NCBI RefSeq assembly: GCF_023230885.1
Contig: NZ_JALNWM010000191.1
Coordinates: 1 to 6,931 of the forward strand
Direction of reading: 5' to 3'
DNA: 6,931 nucleotides
Origin: Desulfocurvus sp.
GTDB taxonomy: Bacteria; Desulfobacterota; Desulfovibrionia; Desulfovibrionales; Desulfovibrionaceae
The notes below the pieces were generated by a model. The model was given only the letters and a program-made list of their open reading frames with translations. It was not told the origin of the DNA and ran no database searches. Shown piece after piece: positions 1 to 6,931 of the stretch (position 1 is its first letter; every line of letters starts with the position of its first letter). Both the position numbers and the translations under genes were made by a program.

Positions 1-149
1 AGGCGCGCAGCCGGGGGACGGAAGGCGAGGCTGATTCACGGACGCGGCGGCGCTGGCGGGTCCGCCCTACCGCCCTACCGCCTTACTGCCCTACTGCCCT
101 ACTGCCCTACCGCCCTACCGCCTTACTGCCCTGCCGCTTTGCCACGTCG
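1..149. other. Non-coding stretch left of the methyltransferase gene
   Basis: Bases 1-62 are GC-rich and show no start codon with a Shine-Dalgarno sequence. A TGA on the plus strand at 32-34 could close a gene entering from the left, but only about ten codons would be inside, so this cannot be judged. Bases 63-142 are the octamer array listed separately. No convincing terminator for the methyltransferase gene is visible here. Confidence 0.5.
63..142. repeat. Tandem array of 8-bp repeats
   Basis: Eight consecutive octamers of form YGCCYTAC fill positions 63-126, and two decayed units (TGCCCTGC, CGCTTTGC) run to 142. The array starts 8 bp beyond the stop codon of the methyltransferase gene. 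The variants are not random: a 22-bp block at 71-92 recurs exactly at 111-132, giving a 40-bp (five-unit) higher-order period. This suggests duplication of a multi-unit block as well as single-unit slippage. The array has no spacers, so it is not CRISPR. It lies outside any supported reading frame, so copy changes would not shift a protein. It would be transcribed if the methyltransferase mRNA reads through, since no clear terminator hairpin follows that gene. Confidence 0.93.
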
Positions 150-911
150 CTATTTTTCCCACAGCAGCAGTTCGATCTTGTAGTCTGTCCGCTCCACATA
201 GACCCCGGGGCGTTCCTCGAAGGGCGCCAGGTGCTCGCGCAGCAGCTCCTGGTCCGGGGTCACGCCGTAGTTGGTCAGGGTGGTGGAACAGGCGTCCAGC
301 GCCGCATCCAGGCTCTTGGGCACCACCCATTGGCCGTCCAGGATGACGGAGACGGGCGCAAGGCCCCGGCCCGCAAGCCATTCGCGCATCTGCGGCCCGT
401 TGTTCATGACCTTGGGCTCCAGGCCGTAGCGCGCGAGCAGCCCGGCCATGACATCCGAACGCATGACCCCCGCGAAACCCATGAACACGGTCCAGCCGTG
501 GGCGTGGCCCAGGAGCTTCTCGCGCGACTCGTCGCTCTGGATGGCGGGCGTCATGGAGCAGAAGACCACGTCATAGGTTTCCCCGCGCCTGAAATCCATC
601 CAGTCCGAGCAGACATACTCGATGTTGCCCACGCCCAGGCCCGCCGCGTCCCGGGCCAGGATGTCGAGCATCACCGGGGAGATGTCCACCGCGGTAACAC
701 TTCGCGCCTCCCGGGCCAGGCGCAGGGTATACATGCCGCTGCCGCTGCCCACGTCGAGCACGGTCCTGCCGCCGAAGTCCACGCCATGCTCGCGGATGGT
801 CCGCAGCACTCCGGCCTCGTAGTTGTCGTCGCCCTCCTCGTAGCGGGGGAAGGTTCGGGCCTTGGCGTCCCAGAACGCCCTCTGGTCATCGTGTTGTGCG
901 GGTGTTCCCAT
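150..911 (-). CDS. Class I SAM-dependent methyltransferase
   Basis: The 253-residue protein has a Rossmann-type methyltransferase fold signature. The glycine-rich SAM-binding motif I is LDVGSGSGMYTL at residues 52-63, the acidic residue after strand 2 is Asp76 in TAVDIS, and the strand-4 region is YDVVFCSMTPAIQ at 113-125. The N-terminal stretch with FWDAKARTFPRY (13-24) is the usual lead-in helix of small-molecule methyltransferases of this type. There is no signal peptide or membrane segment, so it should be cytoplasmic. The ATG at 911 is chosen because GAGGGG lies 9 nt upstream. The gene has its own leader and promoter-like sequence and is separated from the TonB operon by a terminator. 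The substrate cannot be read from the sequence. Proximity to a TonB system makes a role with a metallophore, corrinoid or metal-related metabolite conceivable, but that is only inference. Family assignment is secure; function is not. Confidence 0.9.
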   Translation of the reverse strand: MGTPAQHDDQRAFWDAKARTFPRYEEGDDNYEAGVLRTIREHGVDFGGRTVLDVGSGSGMYTLRLAREARSVTAVDISPVMLDILARDAAGLGVGNIEYVCSDWMDFRRGETYDVVFCSMTPAIQSDESREKLLGHAHGWTVFMGFAGVMRSDVMAGLLARYGLEPKVMNNGPQMREWLAGRGLAPVSVILDGQWVVPKSLDAALDACSTTLTNYGVTPDQELLREHLAPFEERPGVYVERTDYKIELLLWEK

Positions 912-1103
912 GTGCTGCTTCCCCTCATGGCCCCCCGGGCGGGTGCCCGGCGAGCCGTGTTGCAGGTGCTGGCGGACTCTTTTCGGCCACGACGGAAAGC
1001 GCGGACCCCGGCCCCGGCTCCGCTCCGGGACGGCGGAAGCCGGAACGACGCAAACATCCGGTCGTGTCCCGCTCCGATTGCGGAGCGATAAATCGTAACA
1101 CGA
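912..1103 (-). other. Structured 5' leader of the methyltransferase mRNA
   Basis: About 190 nt separate the likely transcription start from the methyltransferase ATG, and I see no gene in it. Several stems can be drawn by eye. Next to the start, TCGTGT/ACACGA (1062-1067 with 1098-1103) encloses a perfect 7-bp stem CGCTCCG/CGGAGCG (1070-1076 with 1081-1087) with a 4-nt loop. CCGGCTCCGC pairs with GCGG plus AGCCGG (1014-1023 with 1033-1043), a 10-bp stem with one bulged base. A 6-bp CCGGGC/GCCCGG stem (935-940 with 945-950) sits just upstream of the Shine-Dalgarno sequence at 921-926. I do not recognise a known riboswitch class. Stems are common by chance in such GC-rich DNA, so the regulatory role is speculative. 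Confidence 0.4.
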
Positions 1104-1109
1104 AACGGG

Positions 1110-1137
1110 CTTAAATTATCAAAAGACAAATTGTCAA
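1110..1137 (-). promoter_or_regulatory. Putative promoter of the methyltransferase gene
   Basis: An AT-rich island in otherwise GC-rich DNA holds a perfect -35 hexamer TTGACA (1132-1137, minus strand). A 16-bp spacer follows, then a fair -10 hexamer TTTAAG (1110-1115, 4 of 6 matches to TATAAT). Transcription would start near 1103, where the first leader stem begins. The 11-bp inverted repeat GACAA-A-TTGTC (1125-1135) overlaps the -35 box. The sequence TTGAYAATTT occurs twice, 15 bp apart (1128-1137 and 1113-1122). Either repeat could be an operator, but I cannot name the regulator. Confidence 0.55.
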
Positions 1138-1296
1138 TCACACGACCGGCTTGCGGTATCCGCGCGCTGCGCGATCGCGCCCGACGATTGCCAACCGGGG
1201 CTCGCCCCGCGCCAAAACCGCCCTGCGGACCGCAGGCATCAAGCCGGGCAACCCGGCCCCGGGCCGCCATCGGCCCGGCTCCTCTGCCGCGCAGCA
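1138..1296. other. Intergenic stretch with tandem GC hairpins
   Basis: No gene is supported between the operon terminator and the methyltransferase promoter. The stretch carries three closely spaced perfect inverted repeats: CCTGCGG-A-CCGCAGG (1222-1236), GCCGGG-CAA-CCCGGC (1243-1257) and CCGGGCCG-CCAT-CGGCCCGG (1259-1278). These lie right beside the terminator hairpin at 1297-1328. They could act as backup terminators or as an insulating block between two transcription units. Confidence 0.6.
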
Positions 1297-1328
1297 AAAG
1301 GCCGACCCCCTCTCGGGGGTCGGCCTTT
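1297..1328 (-). terminator. Rho-independent terminator of the TonB operon
   Basis: A perfect 14-bp stem with a 4-nt loop (arms 1297-1310 and 1315-1328; core GGCCGACCCCC) begins 32 nt after the stop codon of the TPR gene. On the minus strand the 3' arm ends in CCTTTTGC, giving a short U tract. The plus-strand copy also ends in CCTTTGCCTTTTGG, so it could work in both directions, but there is no plus-strand gene to terminate. Confidence 0.88.
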
Positions 1329-1360
1329 GCCTTTTGGCGGCGTCCGGAAAGGCCGCGGGA

Positions 1361-2614
1361 TCAGGAGGCCGGGTCCAGGCTTGCGGCCTGGGCTTCGCGG
1401 CGGGTGTTGTCCAGGTCGTCGAGCACGGCGCGCCAGGCGGCGGCTCCGGGGCGGGTCGCGGGGTCCTTGGCGGCCCGCAGCAGCAGGGCCCGGGCGTCGT
1501 CCCACGCCTGGGTCTGGATGGCCGATATCGCCGCCAGGAGCAGCACCTCGCCGCCCTGGGCGTCGTTGCGCACCTGCTCGCGGCACAGGGCGGCCAGGGC
1601 CTTGTGCTCCCCGGCGGCGAGCAGCAGCCGCGCCAGGTTGCGCAGGCGCGCCGGGGCGGGGCGCAGGGCCAGGGCCTTGCGGGCGTGGGCCACGGCCTCG
1701 GGCAGGCGCAGGCCCTGCTCCAGGAGCTGCGCCAGCCTGTCGTGCAGCTCGGCGGACGGCTCCTTGGCCGCCAGGCGTTCGAGCAGCCCGGCGGCGCGCA
1801 GGGGCGCGCCGCTGACGGCGTGCATATCCGCCAGAAAGAGCAGCTCGGCGCGCCCCAGCGGCGCCAGGGCGTCGGCCACCTCCAGGGCGCTGGCGGCGTC
1901 GGCGTAGCGCCCGTCGTTGGCGCGCACCTGGGCCAGCAGCTCCCACAGCTTCCTGTCGCCGCGCCGGGCCTCCAGGCGCCCGGTTACGGCCCGTTCCGCC
2001 GCCTGCCACTCCTTGCCGTCGCACAGCACCTGGATCCACAGGCGGTGCCATTCGTCCGGCGCGTCCGGGGGATTCAGGGCCCACAGGGCCTCCAGGGTCC
2101 GGCGCGCCCCGGCCGTGGCCCCGGCCTGGTAGTGGCACACCGCCGCCCGGTAGAGCAGCTCGGGCCGGACATCGCCCCGCTCGCGGTAGAGCCCGAAGGC
2201 CGCTTCCACGGCTTCGGCGGCCGGGCCGGGCTTCGCGGCGCCCAAAAGGGCCATGCCCAGGTTCAGGCGCGCGTCCGGGTCCCGGGGGGCCAGGCGGACG
2301 CTCTCGGCGAAGGACTTCGCGGCGGCGTCCATGCGCCCCAGCCGGTAGCGCGCCGCGCCCTGCACAAGGAAGACCAGGGCCGGAACCTGCTCGCCGGAGG
2401 CGGGCGCCGCCTTGATGTAGGCGTCCAGGATCTCCAGGGCGTGCGCGTCCTGCCCGGCCCCGGCGGCCTGCTGGGCCTGGTACAGCGCCTTGTGGGCCCC
2501 GGGGGGCAGCTCCGGCCCGTCGGCCCGGGCCACGCCGCAACAGCAAAGGCCAACGGCCAGGGCGGCCCAGCACAGGACACCCCTGGCGGCGAGGAGGGGA
2601 CGATGCGCGCTCAC
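1361..2614 (-). CDS. Secreted tetratricopeptide-repeat protein of the TonB operon
   Basis: The start chosen is GTG at 2614, which overlaps the tonB stop as GTGA. This gives 417 residues beginning MSAHRPLLAARG; there is no strong Shine-Dalgarno sequence, so translation is probably coupled to tonB. Residues 13-31 form a signal peptide with an unusual Cys triplet (24-26) and a likely signal peptidase I site after ARA31. The rest is almost all alpha-helical with TPR-like helix pairs, for example residues 77-111 (ALVFLVQGAARYRLGRMDAA and following) and 113-145, and degenerate units continue to about residue 380. The protein should reside in the periplasm. TPR proteins are known as companions of dual-ExbB TonB clusters. 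A scaffold linking TonB, TtpC and receptors is a reasonable inference, and no catalytic motif is seen. It is the last gene before the terminator. Confidence 0.85.
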   Translation of the reverse strand: MSAHRPLLAARGVLCWAALAVGLCCCGVARADGPELPPGAHKALYQAQQAAGAGQDAHALEILDAYIKAAPASGEQVPALVFLVQGAARYRLGRMDAAAKSFAESVRLAPRDPDARLNLGMALLGAAKPGPAAEAVEAAFGLYRERGDVRPELLYRAAVCHYQAGATAGARRTLEALWALNPPDAPDEWHRLWIQVLCDGKEWQAAERAVTGRLEARRGDRKLWELLAQVRANDGRYADAASALEVADALAPLGRAELLFLADMHAVSGAPLRAAGLLERLAAKEPSAELHDRLAQLLEQGLRLPEAVAHARKALALRPAPARLRNLARLLLAAGEHKALAALCREQVRNDAQGGEVLLLAAISAIQTQAWDDARALLLRAAKDPATRPGAAAWRAVLDDLDNTRREAQAASLDPAS

Positions 2615-3300
2615 AGCTTGAACTCGAAGGGCGCGACGACCCAGGTGTTCACGGGGCTGCCCTCCAGCACGCCGGGGGAGAAGCGCCAGCGCTGCACGGC
2701 CTGGACCACGCTGTCCTCGAACACGCCCTTGGGCGTGGCCTCCTGGATGGAGACCCGGCTGACGGAGCCCTGGACATCGACCAGGAAGCGGACCACGACC
2801 TTGCCCGTAATGTTCTGGCGCCGGGCGTGGTAGGGATAGGTGGGCGGGGCGCCGCGCAGCACGCGGGGCACGGTGTCCACCTCGCCGACCTCGAACAGCC
2901 TCGGGCCCGACAGGGGCGCGCCCACGGACAGCGGCACGACCACCCCGGCCCCGTCCGGAGCCACGGCGTCCAGGGAAATGTCCAGGGACACGGCCTGCTG
3001 GCGGGGCGGGGCGGGCGTGGGCGGCGCCGCCGTGGTGGGCATCTGCGGCGGCACGGGCTCCCGGTCGGGCTCCGTCATGCGCTCGGGCTCCAGCTCCTCG
3101 GGGGGCGGGGTCCGCTCCGGCGCCAGGAGCACCGCGCCCTCGTATTCGCGCGCGATGCCCGCGTCCCGTTTTTCCGTCAGCCACGGAATGCCCAGGAACA
3201 GCACGGCGTTGATCAGCAGGGCCAGGGCCAATCCGCAGATCCAGCCCCCGGTGCGGATGCGCGGCAGGGGCGAGGCAAGGCAACAGGCGCATGCGCTCAT
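2611..3300 (-). CDS. tonB: Energy transducer TonB (TonB2-like)
   Basis: The 229-residue protein has the TonB layout. A short cytoplasmic N-terminus is followed by one membrane anchor at about residues 19-39 (WICGLALALLINAVLFLGIPW). A Pro/Glu-rich periplasmic linker spans about 61-100, and a C-terminal TonB domain spans about 144-229, including PPTYPYHARRQ (152-162), GKVVVRFLVDVQGSV and VVQAVQRWRFSP. It would carry energy from ExbB/ExbD to outer-membrane receptors by binding their TonB boxes. The ATG at 3300 is supported by GGGAGGAG 5 nt upstream (3306-3313). The linker is short compared with E. coli TonB. Two oddities are visible: the N-terminus holds Cys4, Cys6 and Cys7, and the membrane segment has Asn31 but no histidine, unlike E. 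coli TonB with its functional His20. The gene follows exbD after 15 nt and overlaps the TPR gene by 4 nt. Confidence 0.93.
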   Translation of the reverse strand: MSACACCLASPLPRIRTGGWICGLALALLINAVLFLGIPWLTEKRDAGIAREYEGAVLLAPERTPPPEELEPERMTEPDREPVPPQMPTTAAPPTPAPPRQQAVSLDISLDAVAPDGAGVVVPLSVGAPLSGPRLFEVGEVDTVPRVLRGAPPTYPYHARRQNITGKVVVRFLVDVQGSVSRVSIQEATPKGVFEDSVVQAVQRWRFSPGVLEGSPVNTWVVAPFEFKL

Positions 3301-3315
3301 GGTATCTCCTCCCGG

Positions 3316-3725
3316 TTACGACGGCTTGCGCGCGGCGACGCTGACGTGCTTGACCCCGGCCATGCGGCAGGCGTCGAGCACGGCGATGACCACGCCGGTG
3401 ACACTGGCCTTGTCGGCGGCGATGACCACCGAGCCCTCGGGCACCTCCGCCAGGAAGCGCTCCATCACCGCGCGCACGGAGCGCACGTCCACCACGCGGT
3501 TCTCGATGTGGACCAGGCCGTCCTTGTCTATGCCGATGATGACGTTGGCCTGCTCCTTGGTCTGGGCCGAGGCCGCCACGGGGCGGTCCACGTCCACGCC
3601 CGACTCCTTGGTGAAACTGGTGGTCACCAGGAAGAAGATGAGCAGGATGAAGATCATGTCGATGAGCGGGGCCATGTTGATGTCCGAGGAACCGGACCGC
3701 CGCGCCCGACTGTAGCGGATGGAGT

Positions 3726-3729
<4 letters not shown>
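3316..3729 (-). CDS. exbD: Biopolymer transport protein ExbD
   Basis: The 137-residue protein is a typical ExbD/TolR subunit. A short cytoplasmic N-terminus with SSDINMAPLIDMIF precedes a single membrane helix at about residues 21-39. Asp24 in LIDMIF matches the essential proton-pathway aspartate of the family (Asp25 in E. coli ExbD). The periplasmic domain (about 45-137) carries the expected NVIIGIDKDG and VVIAADKASVTGVVIAVLDACRMAG stretches. With ExbB it forms the proton-driven motor that energises TonB in the inner membrane. The ATG overlaps the exbB stop as ATGA, and GAGG stands 7 nt upstream (3737-3740). The presence of tonB next door argues for ExbD and not TolR. Confidence 0.95.
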
Positions 3730-5865
<2,136 letters not shown>

Positions 5866-5869
<4 letters not shown>

Positions 5870-6633
5870 GGCTGCACCCGCTGCACGGGCAAGGTGATCA
5901 ACTCGACGACCCGGCGCCGCCCGGCTATCTCCACGGCCTTGGCCAGCTCGGAGGCGTCGCCGGAGGCCAGGGTGCGCCACGCGCCGCTCCCGGCGTCGTA
6001 CACGCCGCCGCGCCCGTCGGGCAGCTGGCAGTAGAGCCCGAGCCGCCCCAGCCGCAGCACGCGCGCCTGGACCTCCTGGCCCTCCAGCACGAGGGGCTCC
6101 TCGCTCACCTGCACCTGTTCGCCGTACATGGCCTCGATGCGCAGCGCCTCCAGGGTCCGGCGCAGCTTTTCGGCCAGGGACAGGTGGAAATCGTCCAGGG
6201 CGCCCTCAAGCTGCTCCAGGCGGGCGGCGCGCTCCTCGGCCAGGAAAGGCAGATCGGCGGCCACGGCCTGGCGCAGCCGCTCCAAAAGGCCGTCAAGCAG
6301 GGGCTCCAGCTCCTGGCGGACGGCCACGAAGGTCTCCTTGCGCTGGTGCAGCGCCTCGATGGCGGCGCGTTCGCGCCCGATGTACGCCTTGTGCTTGGCC
6401 ACCTGGTAGCCGAGCCATTCCTCACGGATAACCAACTCGCGCTCCTCGTTGGTCAGCGCGTCGCGCTCGCCGGCCCAGCGGTCGGCCTCGGCCTGTGCCG
6501 CGGCCTGGGTCCTGGCCGCCGAGCGCAGGGTCTGGTCGGCCTCGCGGGCCGTCATGTCCGGACTGGCGGCCGCGGCCGCCGCGCAACACAACAGCGCGGC
6601 GCACAGCGAAACGGCCAGGGTTCGCATCTGCAT
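5866..6633 (-). CDS. DUF3450 family periplasmic coiled-coil protein
   Basis: The 255-residue protein starts with a signal peptide (MQMRTLAVSLCAALLCC plus an alanine run, cleaved around residue 23). A long alpha-helical, Glu/Arg/Ala-rich coiled-coil region spans about 27-120. The conserved DUF3450 core then follows, with ADLPFLAEERAARLEQLE (126-143), AEKLRRTLEALRIEAMYGE (154-172) and RLGRLGLYCQLPDGRGG (194-210) before a Trp (219). DUF3450 proteins are regularly found as the first gene of TtpC-type TonB clusters; their biochemical function is not established to my knowledge. The ATG at 6633 is preceded by AAGGAGG with 7-nt spacing (6641-6647). An upstream in-frame ATG at 6693 is rejected because it lies in the promoter/Fur region and lacks a Shine-Dalgarno sequence. 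Its periplasmic coiled coil may pair with that of the TtpC-like protein encoded next (inference). Confidence 0.9.
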
Positions 6634-6664
6634 TCTCCTGCCTCCTTCTTGGGCAACCCGAAAG

Positions 6665-6693
6665 ATGAGATTGAGTCCTACAATCATTTTCAA
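6665..6693 (-). promoter_or_regulatory. Putative sigma-70 promoter of the TonB operon
   Basis: On the minus strand TTGAAA (6688-6693, 5 of 6 matches to TTGACA) and TCTCAT (6665-6670, 4 of 6 to TATAAT) stand 17 bp apart in the only AT-rich patch upstream of the operon. Transcription would start near 6658, leaving a leader of about 25 nt with the strong AAGGAGG ribosome site at 6641-6647. Confidence 0.6.
6678..6692 (-). promoter_or_regulatory. Fur-box-like operator
   Basis: TGAAAATGATTGTAG on the minus strand matches 11 of 15 positions of the 7-1-7 Fur consensus TGATAATGATTATCA. The left half is strong and the right half decayed. It overlaps the -35 box and spacer of the operon promoter, the classical place for iron-dependent repression. 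A TonB system is a standard Fur target, which supports the call. The weak right half leaves room for doubt. Confidence 0.6.
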
Positions 6694-6904
6694 TTAAAAG
6701 CTACCGTCCGCCCGGGGAAAATTTTCGCCAGTCCCGGCGCCAGGGGGCGCGGGGAAACCGCCCCCTGCGGGCCGGAGGGCGCGGGGCCCCCCCCGGTGCC
6801 GGGGGCGGAGGCCCCCGGGCGCCAGGACGCGAAAGGGCCGGACCCCGCGCCCGGGGTCCGGCCTCGACGATGTCCGGCCCGTCGCCGGGCGCGGAAGGAC
6901 GGGA
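6694..6904. other. GC-palindrome-rich intergenic region
   Basis: No gene is supported here. Besides the terminator-type hairpin at 6836-6863, two further perfect stems are visible: CAGGGGGCG/CGCCCCCTG (6741-6749 with 6759-6767, 9-nt loop) and CCGGGGGC/GCCCCCGG (6799-6806 with 6811-6818, 4-nt loop). The region resembles the GC-rich palindromic elements seen between genes in Desulfovibrio-type genomes. That resemblance is from memory and not from a comparison. Confidence 0.5.
6836..6863 (-). terminator. Terminator hairpin of the gene upstream of the operon
   Basis: A perfect 11-bp stem (GGCCGGACCCC at 6836-6846, GGGGTCCGGCC at 6853-6863) has a 6-nt loop and is followed on the minus strand by CCTTTCG, a weak U tract. 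It lies about 41 nt after a candidate stop codon at 6905-6907. Its core resembles that of the operon terminator at 1297-1328. Confidence 0.65.
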
Positions 6905-6931
6905 TCAGGGCGCCGTGGCGGCCACCCGCTC
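6905..6931 (-). CDS. Possible 3' end of a minus-strand gene (partial)
   Basis: A minus-strand frame enters the window at 6931, reads ERVAATAP and stops at TGA (6905-6907). The terminator-type hairpin 41 nt further on gives the same stop-to-terminator arrangement as at the end of the TonB operon, which is the reason for calling it. With only eight codons visible, neither the frame nor the product can be confirmed. Confidence 0.35.
   Translation of the reverse strand, partial: ERVAATAP

Noticed and set aside
63..142. CRISPR array
   Set aside because: The unit is 8 bp and contiguous, with no unique spacers and no cas genes.
912..1103. Known riboswitch (SAM, SAH, cobalamin, fluoride or GEMM type)
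   Set aside because: I could not match the conserved core sequences of these classes. The region is listed only as an unassigned structured leader.
1115..1120. GATAAT as -10 box of the methyltransferase promoter
   Set aside because: It is only 11 bp from the perfect TTGACA, too short for sigma-70, and no acceptable -35 lies 16-18 bp upstream of it.
2515..2614. Lipoprotein signal in the TPR protein (Cys24-26)
   Set aside because: None of the three cysteines is preceded by a proper lipobox (small residue at -1 with Leu at -3), whereas ARA followed by DG fits signal peptidase I.
1151..2833. Long open frame on the plus strand opposite the TPR gene and tonB
   Set aside because: It lies antisense to well-supported genes. 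Its translation is a low-complexity Gly/Ala/Gln/Arg-rich sequence, as expected from the complementary strand of GC-rich codons.
5870..5980. Upstream ATG at 5980 as start of the TtpC-like gene
   Set aside because: It would add 37 Arg/Gly-rich residues encoded inside the DUF3450 gene and bury the signal peptide. The ATGA overlap at 5866-5869 is the normal arrangement in this operon.
6634..6693. Upstream ATG at 6693 as start of the DUF3450 gene
   Set aside because: It sits within the -35/Fur region with no ribosome site. The ATG at 6633 has AAGGAGG at the right distance and begins directly with a signal peptide.

Overview
The window is very GC-rich bacterial DNA. Every gene I can support lies on the minus strand. 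The reading-frame bias, the dense gene packing and the protein set (a TonB system of the TtpC / DUF3450 type) fit a Gram-negative bacterium with an outer membrane. The style of the GC palindromes between genes and the style of the proteins suggest a high-GC Desulfovibrio-like member of the Desulfobacterota. That placement is inference from general resemblance and not from a marker gene.

Reading in the direction of transcription (right to left): the right edge holds what may be the last eight codons of another minus-strand gene (6905-6931). A strong terminator-type hairpin (6836-6863) and more GC palindromes follow it. A promoter overlapped by a Fur-box-like sequence (6665-6693) then starts a tight six-gene operon: a secreted DUF3450 coiled-coil protein (5866-6633), a long TtpC-like MotA/TolQ/ExbB protein with a periplasmic coiled-coil region (4376-5869), a short ExbB (3726-4376), ExbD (3316-3729), TonB (2611-3300) and a secreted TPR protein (1361-2614). 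Four of the five junctions overlap by 1 or 4 nt, and the other has a 15-nt gap. The operon ends at a perfect 14-bp terminator hairpin (1297-1328).

Together these genes describe an energy-transducing machine. ExbB/ExbD and the TtpC-like subunit would use the proton gradient across the inner membrane. TonB would carry that energy through the periplasm to outer-membrane receptors for iron complexes or cobalamin. DUF3450, the TtpC periplasmic part and the TPR protein would be periplasmic accessory parts. No TonB-dependent receptor or ABC importer lies in the window, so the substrate is not visible. The Fur-like site suggests iron-responsive control.

Beyond the terminator is a separate transcription unit: a promoter-like region (1110-1137), a leader of about 190 nt with several predicted hairpins, and a class I SAM-dependent methyltransferase (150-911) of unknown substrate. 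It is followed by a tandem array of 8-bp repeats (63-142). I see no gene in bases 1-149.
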